A stretch of DNA of 12,112 nucleotides from Nitrosopumilus sp. BACL13 MAG-121220-bin23. Lineage in GTDB: Archaea > Thermoproteota > Nitrososphaeria > Nitrososphaerales > Nitrosopumilaceae. The notes below the pieces were generated by a model. It saw only the letters and a list, made by a program, of their open reading frames with translations, was not told where the DNA came from and ran no database searches. How positions within the stretch are numbered: position 1 is the first letter of the stretch; each line of letters starts with the position of its first letter. The stretch covers positions 1 to 12,112 of the forward strand of contig LIAL01000034.1 of the NCBI GenBank assembly GCA_001437625.1. Direction: 5' to 3'. Below are positions 1 to 5,901 of this stretch, piece after piece. The translations under genes and the position numbers were made by a program.

Positions 1-2
1 TT

Positions 3-686
3 CATGGTCATCCTGGTCCACTTGGTGAGCGAGGTACTACTGGCCCATCTGGTGACAAAGGTCCATTTGGTCCACAAGGCCCATCTGGTGACAAAGGATT
101 AACTGGTCCCGTAGGTACACTTGGTGACAAAGGCCCACTTGGTCCACTTGGCCCACTTGGTGATAAAGGACTAAGTGGTCCTGAAGGCCCACTTGGTGAA
201 AAAGGCCCACAAGGTCCACAAGGACCTGGAGGCGCTAAGGGATTAACTGGAGTTCCAGGACCCCAAGGTGAAAAAGGTGAAAAAGGCCCACTTGGCCCAC
301 TTGGTGATAAAGGACTTTCTGGTCCATCTGGAATGCCTGGTGACAAAGGCCCACAAGGCCCACAAGGCACTCAAGGCGAACGTGGTACTACTGGAATTTC
401 TGGTGACAAAGGCCCACAAGGCCCACAAGGAATTCAAGGCCCACAAGGTGAACGAGGTCCTACAGGACCTATTGGCTCTATTGGTGAATCTGGTCCCGTA
501 GGAGGACAAGGCCCTGTAGGTCCATCTGGTCCAAGAGGTCCTCCTGGCCCTCCTGGTGAGCGAGGTCCATCTGGTGGAATGTCTTCTGAACAAAAAGCAA
601 TTTTTAAAGAACTTTTAGAAATTTTGACCAACAAAGATATCATTAACACTGAAGAACAAATTAAATTATTGAGTTATTTGTACTAA
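3..686 (+). CDS. Collagen-like Gly-X-Y repeat protein (5' end outside the window)
   Basis: The reading frame is open from the left edge and ends at TAA 684-686, so the N-terminus and any signal peptide are not visible. The visible part holds 63 uninterrupted Gly-X-Y triplets (to about base 575) and then a 35-residue non-collagenous tail beginning MSSEQKAIFKEL, predicted helical, which could be a trimerisation or anchoring segment. Triplets are rich in Pro at X and in charged pairs (GDKG, GERG, GEKG). Such charge pairs are known to stabilise collagen helices lacking hydroxyproline. A secreted or surface fibre is the usual role of prokaryotic collagen-like proteins, but here that is inference. 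The DNA is itself repetitive (GGCCCACAAGG-type blocks), which favours length change by slippage. Antisense proline-rich frames are shadows. The repeat identity is certain; the function is not. Confidence 0.9.
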   Translation, partial: HGHPGPLGERGTTGPSGDKGPFGPQGPSGDKGLTGPVGTLGDKGPLGPLGPLGDKGLSGPEGPLGEKGPQGPQGPGGAKGLTGVPGPQGEKGEKGPLGPLGDKGLSGPSGMPGDKGPQGPQGTQGERGTTGISGDKGPQGPQGIQGPQGERGPTGPIGSIGESGPVGGQGPVGPSGPRGPPGPPGERGPSGGMSSEQKAIFKELLEILTNKDIINTEEQIKLLSYLY

Positions 687-861
687 CTATTTTCTAAAAC
701 TATTTTCTAAAACTATTTTCTAAAACTATTTTCTAAAACTATTTTCTAAAACTATTTTCTAAAACTATTTTCTAAAACTATTTTCTAAAACTATTTTCTA
801 AAACTATTTTCTAAAACTATTTTCTAAAACTATTTTCTAAAACTATTTTCTAAAACTATTT
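687..861. repeat. 13-bp tandem repeat array (13 full copies plus a partial)
   Basis: The unit CTATTTTCTAAAA is repeated exactly 13 times from 687 to 855, followed by a partial copy (CTATTT). The first copy starts at the base after the TAA of the collagen-like gene. Each unit carries TTTT and AAAA blocks, so both strands present T-rich stretches. Because 13 is not a multiple of 3, the array quickly gives stops in every frame. It lies between two convergent genes, so a role in bidirectional termination is plausible. There are no unique spacers, so it is not a CRISPR array. Confidence 0.97.
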
Positions 862-865
862 TTTT
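859..865 (+). terminator. T7 tract ending the repeat array, likely terminator of the collagen-like gene
   Basis: The last, partial 13-bp unit runs into seven consecutive T on the plus strand. Archaeal RNA polymerase terminates at T-tracts without needing a hairpin. With the many TTTTC blocks upstream this is the most likely 3' end of the collagen-like transcript. Confidence 0.5.
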
Positions 866-887
866 AGAGTTAACACTAGTAGATTAG

Positions 888-925
888 AAAAAGGAAAACA
901 ATTCGTCGCCTATATGACGATTGTT
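888..925 (-). terminator. Hairpin plus T-tract downstream of the H1-like gene
   Basis: On the plus strand, AACAATTCGTC (897-907) pairs with GACGATTGTT (916-925), a 10-bp stem with one bulged T and an 8-nt loop. Read on the minus strand, the hairpin begins 16 nt after the H1-like stop codon and runs into TTTTCCTTTTT (898-888). This is the layout of an intrinsic-type terminator. Confidence 0.6.
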
Positions 926-940
926 AATTTACAAATACGT

Positions 941-1318
941 TTATCGTCTTTTAGCTGCTGCTTTTCTCTTTGGAGCTGCGCTGCGTTTTACTGCTGCTTT
1001 TCTCTTTGGAGCTGCTTTTCTCTTTGGAGCTGCTTTTTTTACTGCTGCTTTTCTCTTTGGAGCTGCTTTTTTTACTGCTGCTTTTCTCTTTGGAGCTGCT
1101 TTTTTTACTGCTGCTTTTCTCTTTGGAGCTGCTTTTTTTACTGCTGCTTTTCTCTTTGGAGCTGCTGCTGCTTTAGATGATACTGCTTTTCTCTTTGGAG
1201 CTGCGCTGCGTTTTACTGCTGCTTTTCTCTTTGGAGCTGCTTTTTTAGTTGCAGTTTTTTTAGTAGCTGTTCTTTTTGGTGCTGCTTTTTTTACTGCAGC
1301 TTTTCTTTTTGTAGCCAT
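941..1318 (-). CDS. Histone H1-tail-like Lys/Ala/Pro/Arg repeat protein
   Basis: 125 residues built from KAAPKRKAAVK-type 11-residue units. Only Met, Ala, Thr, Lys, Arg, Val, Pro and Ser occur and there is no acidic residue, so the protein is extremely basic and probably disordered. This composition matches the C-terminal tails of linker histone H1 and bacterial H1-like proteins. There is no globular winged-helix domain and no archaeal histone fold. A role in binding or compacting DNA, or another polyanion, is inferred. The start is ATG 1318-1316 and the stop TAA 943-941. No convincing TATA box stands at the leaderless distance, so a 5' leader is likely. Downstream lies a hairpin terminator. 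The opposite strand also has a long open frame (AAFLFGAAF repeats), which is the antisense shadow of the same repeats. Near-identical DNA copies suggest recent expansion. Confidence 0.85.
   Translation of the reverse strand: MATKRKAAVKKAAPKRTATKKTATKKAAPKRKAAVKRSAAPKRKAVSSKAAAAPKRKAAVKKAAPKRKAAVKKAAPKRKAAVKKAAPKRKAAVKKAAPKRKAAPKRKAAVKRSAAPKRKAAAKRR
958..1244 (-). repeat. 62-bp exact direct repeat within the H1-like gene
   Basis: Bases 958-1019 are identical to 1183-1244 over 62 bp. Both copies encode the block containing KAAVKRSAAPKRKA, which differs from the 11-residue core unit by the RSAAPKR insertion. The two copies flank the 33-bp tandem core, so the gene appears to have grown by segmental duplication as well as by unit slippage. 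Confidence 0.92.
1041..1139 (-). repeat. 33-bp tandem repeat inside the H1-like gene
   Basis: Three exact 33-bp units (1041-1073, 1074-1106, 1107-1139) are followed by a partial copy to about 1166. Each encodes one 11-residue KAAPKRKAAVK block. Because 33 is a multiple of 3, gain or loss of units keeps the frame. Confidence 0.93.
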
Positions 1319-1448
1319 GTTAAAATCGATATTTTCATTGTTTTTCAGTGGTTAAACTAAAATTTTTTACACAATGTGATCATAATTTGTAAAGTAATTT
1401 TATGTTTGAAAATCCTCTGTGATCGTGTTTTATTGATATTACTCTTTA

Positions 1449-1601
1449 TTTTTTTTACTTTCATCAACACTTTGATTTTTTTTAGAACAAACGATATCTT
1501 TTTTTTTAAAAATTACGCTCACTAATTTGTATTTCTGAAATATTTTTTACTTTTTTTTAAATTCAATTAATTTCTATTTTTTTGACCTGTTTTTGTTTTT
1601 T
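1449..1601. other. A/T-tract-rich gap between the Drg GTPase and H1-like genes
   Basis: The 1319-1608 gap has no supportable gene. Within it, seven T runs of six or more lie on the plus strand (1449-1456, 1476-1483, 1499-1507, 1543-1548, 1551-1558, 1577-1583, 1596-1601). Both flanking genes are on the minus strand, so these read as A-tracts in the sense strand and would not terminate the GTPase transcript. The gap should also hold the H1-like promoter, but I could not place it confidently. Confidence 0.6.
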
Positions 1602-1608
1602 AATATAT

Positions 1609-2718
1609 TTATGGTCCTGGTCTTTTAACTATTGTAATTACATCTTCATCTAACATGATGTGTGTCAATCCTACTCTTTGCCCTCCAAATTTTACACTCT
1701 TACCCCAAACTAATCCATATCTAAATTGTCTTTTCAATCTACGATGCATTTTGTTACAAATATCTTCTACTGTATCTCCTTCTCTTGCAATAAATGGTTC
1801 TTTGAAATCTGCATCTTCACCTTTAGGTTTCATGTATATTCTAATAAATTTTAATTTTTCATATATTTTTTCTTTTAAAACTTCTATGTTGATGTCTGAG
1901 TTTGCTGATACTTCTATTACGTTTGATTTTATTTTTGTTTTTAAATCTGCTAGAAATTTTTTGTCTACTAAATCTATTTTATTTAAAACTGTAATTGCTT
2001 TTGAATAACTAATGTTTCCTGCAATATGATCTGCAATTTGTTCTGATGTAATATCTTCTCTAACAACAACGCGTGCACTGACTAACCCGTAAAGATGTAA
2101 AATATCTTTGAGGTGTTTTTCTGTAATTTTTGTAAGCTTAGTTTGCTGTGCAATTGCAATGCCTCCCATCGATGCTTTTTCAATTGTTATGTTTGGTGGT
2201 AATTGATTTAATCTAATACCTATGTTTCCTAATTCATTAGTTAACACATCTTCGTGATATGGTTGGAACACATCTAGTATTAGTAAAACTAAATCTGCTG
2301 TTCTTGCAACTGATAAAATTCTTTTTCCTAATCCTTTACCTGAAGATGCTCCTTTGATGATTCCTGGAAGATCTAAAACTTGAATATTTGCACCACGATA
2401 ATTCATCATTCCTGGGACCACTGTTAATGTAGTAAATTGAAATGCTCCTATTGTAGAATTTGCACCAGTCATTTTATTTAGTAATGTTGATTTTCCAACA
2501 CTTGGTAATCCTATGAACACAACTGTTGCGTCTCCTGTACGCCTTACATCAAATCCATCTTGTTTCATTCCAGATTTTTTTGTAACTTCTGCTTCTTGCT
2601 CTCTTTTTAATTTTGCAATTTTTGCTTTTAGTAATCCTATGTGATGTTCAGTTGCTTTGTTGATCTGAGTTCTTGCCATCTCATCTTGAATGGATTTAAT
2701 TTTTTCAGGAATTCCCAA
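1609..2718 (-). CDS. Drg/Rbg-family GTPase with C-terminal TGS domain
   Basis: 369 residues, the usual length for archaeal homologues of eukaryotic DRG1/Rbg1, translation-associated GTPases that bind ribosomes. An N-terminal helical segment (1-45, with EMARTQINKATEHHIGLLKA) is followed by the G domain: G1 GLPSVGKST at 70-78, G2 around FTTLT 95-99, G3 DLPG 116-119, G4 NKID 246-249 and G5 SAN 271-273. A TGS domain fills about 290-369 and ends DEDVITIVKRPGP. The start is TTG (2718-2716). An in-frame TGA stands three codons upstream (2727-2725), and the next ATG would remove 13 residues that match the conserved DRG N-terminus, so TTG is preferred. AAGTGA about 10 nt upstream could be a weak ribosome binding site. 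The gene is divergent from the 2879 gene set. Family assignment is certain; the exact role in archaea is inferred. Confidence 0.95.
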   Translation of the reverse strand: MGIPEKIKSIQDEMARTQINKATEHHIGLLKAKIAKLKREQEAEVTKKSGMKQDGFDVRRTGDATVVFIGLPSVGKSTLLNKMTGANSTIGAFQFTTLTVVPGMMNYRGANIQVLDLPGIIKGASSGKGLGKRILSVARTADLVLLILDVFQPYHEDVLTNELGNIGIRLNQLPPNITIEKASMGGIAIAQQTKLTKITEKHLKDILHLYGLVSARVVVREDITSEQIADHIAGNISYSKAITVLNKIDLVDKKFLADLKTKIKSNVIEVSANSDINIEVLKEKIYEKLKFIRIYMKPKGEDADFKEPFIAREGDTVEDICNKMHRRLKRQFRYGLVWGKSVKFGGQRVGLTHIMLDEDVITIVKRPGP

Positions 2719-2833
2719 TATTGTTCACTTCTTTCGATATTCTTTTCCATTAAAACCGTAGCACTTTGTTATTTTTTGCTAGGTTTAACCCGATTCTTGT
2801 TTTGGTTACTTTGACATGAATTATTTCTAATTG

Positions 2834-2849
2834 ATGAAACATGTTTCAT
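2834..2849. promoter_or_regulatory. 16-bp perfect palindrome, candidate operator upstream of the 2879 gene
   Basis: ATGAAACATGTTTCAT is a perfect inverted repeat with no spacer. It sits directly upstream of, and touches, the T-rich TATA-like element at 2849-2858, so it covers the expected BRE position. A dimeric regulator bound here could block or assist TFB/TBP. In A+T-rich DNA about one such palindrome per window could arise by chance, so the position is the main support. Confidence 0.4.
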
Positions 2850-2858
2850 TTTTTAATA
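2849..2858 (+). promoter_or_regulatory. TATA-like element for the 2879 gene
   Basis: TTTTTTAATA is centred about 26 bp before ATG 2879, the distance expected for a leaderless archaeal transcript. Confidence 0.4.
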
Positions 2859-2878
2859 GTGACTTTTTATGAATTTAT

Positions 2879-3460
2879 ATGAAGAAATTTTTGATTTATT
2901 TGAGCGCTTTTGTAATTTTATCATTATATTTTGTTTTAACTATATTCATTTTACCGTCTGAATTCTTAATGACTGAACAATTAGTTCCTGAACCGTCTTT
3001 TACAGCCATCCTTTCTGAAACCAATATCACTTTGGGTGATTCATTTCATCTTGACATTGTTTCGATGAATAATGGTGATTATGCTGATATTCATATTGTT
3101 TCTGTAGCCTTTCCAGATCTAAATATTATTGACGATGTCGTAAAAATTACTACTTATGATTTTACACTATCTCCATCTTACATCTCTGTTGATGATGAAA
3201 TTGGTTCAAAATATAGCGGAGGTGTTGAAACCACTCTTGCACAATACCCTTCTATTGAAGCAATGAGTAGACCTCTAAAACCTGATGTACAAACCCATTT
3301 TGATCTTCTTATTACTCCTCAAGAATTAGGTCTTTTCAATATCTATGTTAAATCTATTGGAATTCCTCACACCAGTGATATTTCACATTACCCTTATTCT
3401 GGATTTTTGGATCATCAAAATGAATATGTTTCAGTTTATTCGGTAAGTGTAAATCCCTAA
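2879..3460 (+). CDS. Membrane-anchored extracellular protein, unknown function
   Basis: 193 residues. A basic start (MKK) and a hydrophobic helix at about 4-27 form a signal anchor or uncleaved signal peptide. The remaining 165 residues are Thr/Ser/Asp rich with alternating hydrophobic strands, consistent with one outward-facing beta-sandwich (Ig-like) domain. This fold is inferred and I recognise no family. Several His (164, 170, 179) cluster near the C-terminus in IPHTSDISHYPYSGFLDHQ, which could bind metal but matches no known site. The ATG is 25 bp from a TATA-like element. The next gene, a polytopic membrane protein, begins 25 bp after the stop, so the two are probably co-transcribed and may act together at the cell surface. 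Confidence 0.75.
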   Translation: MKKFLIYLSAFVILSLYFVLTIFILPSEFLMTEQLVPEPSFTAILSETNITLGDSFHLDIVSMNNGDYADIHIVSVAFPDLNIIDDVVKITTYDFTLSPSYISVDDEIGSKYSGGVETTLAQYPSIEAMSRPLKPDVQTHFDLLITPQELGLFNIYVKSIGIPHTSDISHYPYSGFLDHQNEYVSVYSVSVNP

Positions 3461-3485
3461 TATTTTGTAAATAATAATTGATACT

Positions 3486-4565
3486 ATGACCATTTCAACC
3501 TCAAAACCATCTGAAACTTTTCTAAAATCTAAATCCGAAATCATTTTTCTGATTGGAAGTATTTTGACTAGTCTTGGAATTCTTTTAGTTACTGTTGGTG
3601 GAAGTTGGGATATTACAAATCATTTACTTAGTAAACCTGAAACTTTCTCCTCCCCCCCTCACGCTTTAATGTATTCTGGAGTTGCTGTAACTTTATTCGG
3701 TGTTGTTTTATCTTTTATTGGTTGGAAGAATTTACAAAAATTTAAGACATCTTATTTTTTATCACTTAAAATTAAATTAATTGGTATTGGATTGCTTACT
3801 GGTGCTGGACCTTTTGATTTTATTTGGCATTCTTATTTTGGTTTAGATGGATTACTAAGCCCTCCTCATTTTACTTTGATTACTGGGATGTTCTTATGCA
3901 GTATTGGTGGGATGGTTGGAATTTCTCGATACCTAAAATTCCATAATTCTAAATCTGTTTCAAAACACTTGTTAATTTTAGCTGTTATTCCTGTATGGCT
4001 ATCTGCTTCTGGAATAATTTCTTCTTTATCTTTACCTTTTTCTAGTACTGATTTTTTTCAATTTAATCCTGAACCTACATTTGCTTTTATTGTTGCATCT
4101 TTGGCATATCCTTTTTTAATTTCATTTTCACTCTTTATGGTTTTTAGATTATCTAATTACCAATTTGGACTTGTGAGTATTTTGGGTGGTTTGTTTTTAC
4201 TAATTTATAGCTCTACTGCAATTGTTCCTAATTTTGCAATGATTGATACCGTTCAATTTTATTCTCTTAACTTGATTCCCTTTGTAATTGCAGATGTATT
4301 TCTTAAATTAAGTCGTTCTAAACTTTCTCTATTTTTTAGTGGTGGTTTGATAGGTTCTGTATTCTATATGGTGTATTATCCATATGTGATGTATACCTAT
4401 AATGAAATTTTGTTGGGTAAATTGGTCTCTCCAAGTTTGATTTATTTTGTTTATTTTGAATTAATTGAAACTGTATTACTCTATACTTTAATTCCGTCTA
4501 TTGTGATGGGTGTTTTAGCTGTGATAATATCTGCTAAAATTGCAAAAAAGATTTTGATCACCTAA
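3486..4565 (+). CDS. Polytopic membrane protein with duplicated W/H...SPPH motif
   Basis: 359 residues with about eight to ten predicted transmembrane helices (roughly 18-38, 60-80, 97-110, 128-147, 161-182, 200-222, 226-244, 260-274, 284-305, 320-350). Two similar polar stretches occur just before helices: W41-D42...H46 followed by SPPH 56-59, and D111..W114-H115 followed by SPPH 125-128. The repeated Trp/Asp/His and Ser-Pro-Pro-His pattern suggests an ancient duplication and a possible metal- or cofactor-binding site. I recall similar WH...SP(P/T)H motifs in uncharacterised bacterial and archaeal membrane proteins but cannot name a family. The gene lies 25 bp behind the anchored extracellular protein, so an operon is likely. 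The coding call is strong; the function is unknown. Confidence 0.8.
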   Translation: MTISTSKPSETFLKSKSEIIFLIGSILTSLGILLVTVGGSWDITNHLLSKPETFSSPPHALMYSGVAVTLFGVVLSFIGWKNLQKFKTSYFLSLKIKLIGIGLLTGAGPFDFIWHSYFGLDGLLSPPHFTLITGMFLCSIGGMVGISRYLKFHNSKSVSKHLLILAVIPVWLSASGIISSLSLPFSSTDFFQFNPEPTFAFIVASLAYPFLISFSLFMVFRLSNYQFGLVSILGGLFLLIYSSTAIVPNFAMIDTVQFYSLNLIPFVIADVFLKLSRSKLSLFFSGGLIGSVFYMVYYPYVMYTYNEILLGKLVSPSLIYFVYFELIETVLLYTLIPSIVMGVLAVIISAKIAKKILIT

Positions 4566-4616
4566 TTATTACATGTAGTCCAATTTTCATAACTACACGA
4601 AATGCTTCACGACTAG

Positions 4617-4624
4617 ATAAATAA
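4617..4624 (+). promoter_or_regulatory. TATA-like box of the DUF1059 gene
   Basis: ATAAATAA is centred about 25 bp before ATG 4645, consistent with a leaderless transcript. The gene therefore seems to have its own promoter despite following the membrane-protein gene by only 79 bp. Confidence 0.55.
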
Positions 4625-4644
4625 GCAAAAAAAATTAAAGGGTT

Positions 4645-4866
4645 ATGACAAAATCATTTAGTTGTAAAGATGTAGGTATAGATTGCACTTGGTCAACCAC
4701 CCATGAATCCGAGGAAGCAATAATGTCTATGGCTAAAGAACACGTTTCATTAGTACACAAAGAAATTGAATTGAGTCCTGAAAATTATTGCAAATTCAAA
4801 TCACTAATCAGAGAAGCAGATAAACCCCGAAAACGGGTAAGTAAAGATTCAAAAAAAGTGGCTTAA
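4645..4866 (+). CDS. DUF1059 small protein
   Basis: 73 residues. The N-terminus KSFSCKDVGIDCTW matches the DUF1059 pattern (SF.C.D.G.DC.W), with two cysteines (6 and 12) and a His-containing helical stretch (EHVSLVHKEI) typical of this small alpha/beta family. Its function is unknown. The Cys and His residues make metal binding a common suggestion, unproven here. The last 15 residues are strongly basic (KPRKRVSKDSKK), a tail that may contact nucleic acid. The ATG lies 25 bp from a TATA-like box, and no strong ribosome binding site is present. Confidence 0.85.
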   Translation: MTKSFSCKDVGIDCTWSTTHESEEAIMSMAKEHVSLVHKEIELSPENYCKFKSLIREADKPRKRVSKDSKKVA

Positions 4867-4918
4867 TGTAGTCCTAAATTAAATATCAAAGCATGAATGT
4901 TTATCTACAAAGGTATAC

Positions 4919-5038
4919 ATGAACGATATGGAAATCATAGATATGACTAAGAAATTACCTCAAGGACATAATATTGGTGGCGGAAATAGACAAAAAAGAC
5001 GTCAAGCCTACAAATTAGAGAAAAAAAATTCTGAATAA
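4919..5038 (+). CDS. Small basic protein, 39 residues, unrecognised
   Basis: ATG 4919 to TAA 5036-5038 encodes 39 residues, starting MNDMEIIDMTKKLPQGHNIG, then GGGNRQKRRQ and a Lys-rich end. The mix of an acidic start, a central Gly-rich turn and a basic tail is unlike a random frame. AAATTAAATA (4875-4884) about 35-40 bp upstream could be a TATA element with a short leader. The stop codon is followed after 4 bp by a clear hairpin-plus-T terminator, which places a transcript end exactly at this frame. No family is recognised. The basic RQKRRQAYK segment suggests RNA, DNA or ribosome contact, but this is a guess. Confidence 0.55.
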   Translation: MNDMEIIDMTKKLPQGHNIGGGNRQKRRQAYKLEKKNSE

Positions 5039-5042
5039 AATT

Positions 5043-5068
5043 ACTAATTTTTATTAAATTAGTTTTTT
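5043..5068 (+). terminator. Hairpin plus T-tract terminator after the 39-codon gene
   Basis: ACTAATTT (5043-5050) pairs perfectly with AAATTAGT (5056-5063) around the loop TTATT, and is followed directly by TTTTT (5064-5068). It begins 4 bp after the small gene's stop codon. Confidence 0.65.
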
Positions 5069-5167
5069 CATTTCTGTTTCGTTAAATTCTATGTTTCCCC
5101 ATTCTTACATTACCTGAATTTACCATCTATTGATACAAAGTTTTACCTGTTTAGTAACGGAATATGC

Positions 5168-5186
5168 GAAACATGTTATTATTTAG
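5168..5186 (+). promoter_or_regulatory. Promoter of pgp-argS: TATA-like box with upstream GAAACATGTT
   Basis: TTATTATTTAG (5176-5186) is centred about 25 bp before ATG 5205, fitting a leaderless start. The overlapping upstream 10-mer GAAACATGTT (5168-5177) also occurs inside the palindrome at 2834-2849, which likewise sits just before a TATA-like element. Confidence 0.45.
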
Positions 5187-5204
5187 TTAGAACAATCAGA
5201 TTTT

Positions 5205-5900
5205 ATGAAAAAGAAAACCTTTGCAGTAGATATTGATGGAACTATCACTGAAAATGGCGGCGGTAGAATTCATTTGGATGCATTAGAAGCACTTCGAAGA
5301 TTAACTAACATGGGTCATGATGTAATCTATGTAACCGGTAGATCTTCTGTTGAAGCCTATTTACTTTCAGTCTTTGGTGGAACTAAAAAAATTGCAGTTG
5401 GTGAAAATGGAGGTTGTATTGCAATGGATACTAATGATCATGTTTTGTTGGGAAATATTGATGACTGTAATAGGGCATTTGAATTAATTAAAAATAATAT
5501 TGAAGGTGTGCAAAAAAAACATGTATTTCCTAGATTAACTGAAGTTGTTTTAGAACGAACTTTTGATATGGACGCTGCACGAAAAATTCTTTCTGAAAAT
5601 AATGTTGATGTTAATTTATCTGACAGTCAATATGCTATTCATATTAATTCAAAAGGTATTGACAAAGGAACTGGGTTTACAGAAATAATGAAAAAATTTA
5701 ATATTTTAAAAGATGATGTTATTGCAATTGGAGATAGTGCTACTGATGTTCCTTTGTTTAAAGTTGCAAAAACCAGTATTGCTTTAGGTAATGCCTCTGA
5801 TGCAGTAAGATCTGAGGCTACTATGACTGTGTCTGGGTGCAGTGGAGATGGTGTTCTTGAGGCACTAGATAAATTAGCACCTAAATTATCTGAGATATAG
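5205..5900 (+). CDS. pgp: Phosphoglycolate phosphatase, archaeal HAD type
   Basis: 231 residues, the normal length for archaeal HAD phosphatases of the TA0175/SPP-like group. Motif I is DIDGT (nucleophile D9, acid/base D11), motif II is VTGRS (T44), motif III is K154 in GIDKG, and motif IV is GDSATD (176-181) for Mg2+ binding. Residues from about 85 to 150 form the alpha/beta cap that sets specificity. The expected reaction is hydrolysis of 2-phosphoglycolate to glycolate, a cytosolic salvage of oxidative or DNA-repair by-products. This is family-based, and related sugar-phosphate phosphatases share the same motifs. The start is ATG, 25 bp after a TATA-like box. argS starts one base after the stop codon, so the two genes almost certainly share a transcript. 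Confidence 0.85.
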   Translation: MKKKTFAVDIDGTITENGGGRIHLDALEALRRLTNMGHDVIYVTGRSSVEAYLLSVFGGTKKIAVGENGGCIAMDTNDHVLLGNIDDCNRAFELIKNNIEGVQKKHVFPRLTEVVLERTFDMDAARKILSENNVDVNLSDSQYAIHINSKGIDKGTGFTEIMKKFNILKDDVIAIGDSATDVPLFKVAKTSIALGNASDAVRSEATMTVSGCSGDGVLEALDKLAPKLSEI

Positions 5901-5901
5901 T

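Noticed and set aside
8..370. Proline-rich open frame on the minus strand (GPCGPCGP-type).
   Set aside because: It is the complement of the collagen Gly-X-Y codons; the plus-strand frame is open from the edge to a natural stop and has a non-repeat tail.
687..861. Possible CRISPR array.
   Set aside because: Units are 13 bp, contiguous and without unique spacers, and no cas gene is nearby.
921..1355. Plus-strand frame encoding AAFLFGAAF repeats that looks like a membrane protein.
   Set aside because: It is antisense to the Lys/Ala/Pro repeats. The minus-strand frame has a proper ATG, a stop followed by a hairpin terminator, and a recognisable H1-tail composition.
4572..4874. The 9-mer ATGTAGTCC repeated after two successive stop codons.
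   Set aside because: Nine-base matches are expected many times by chance in a window of this size and no structure accompanies them.
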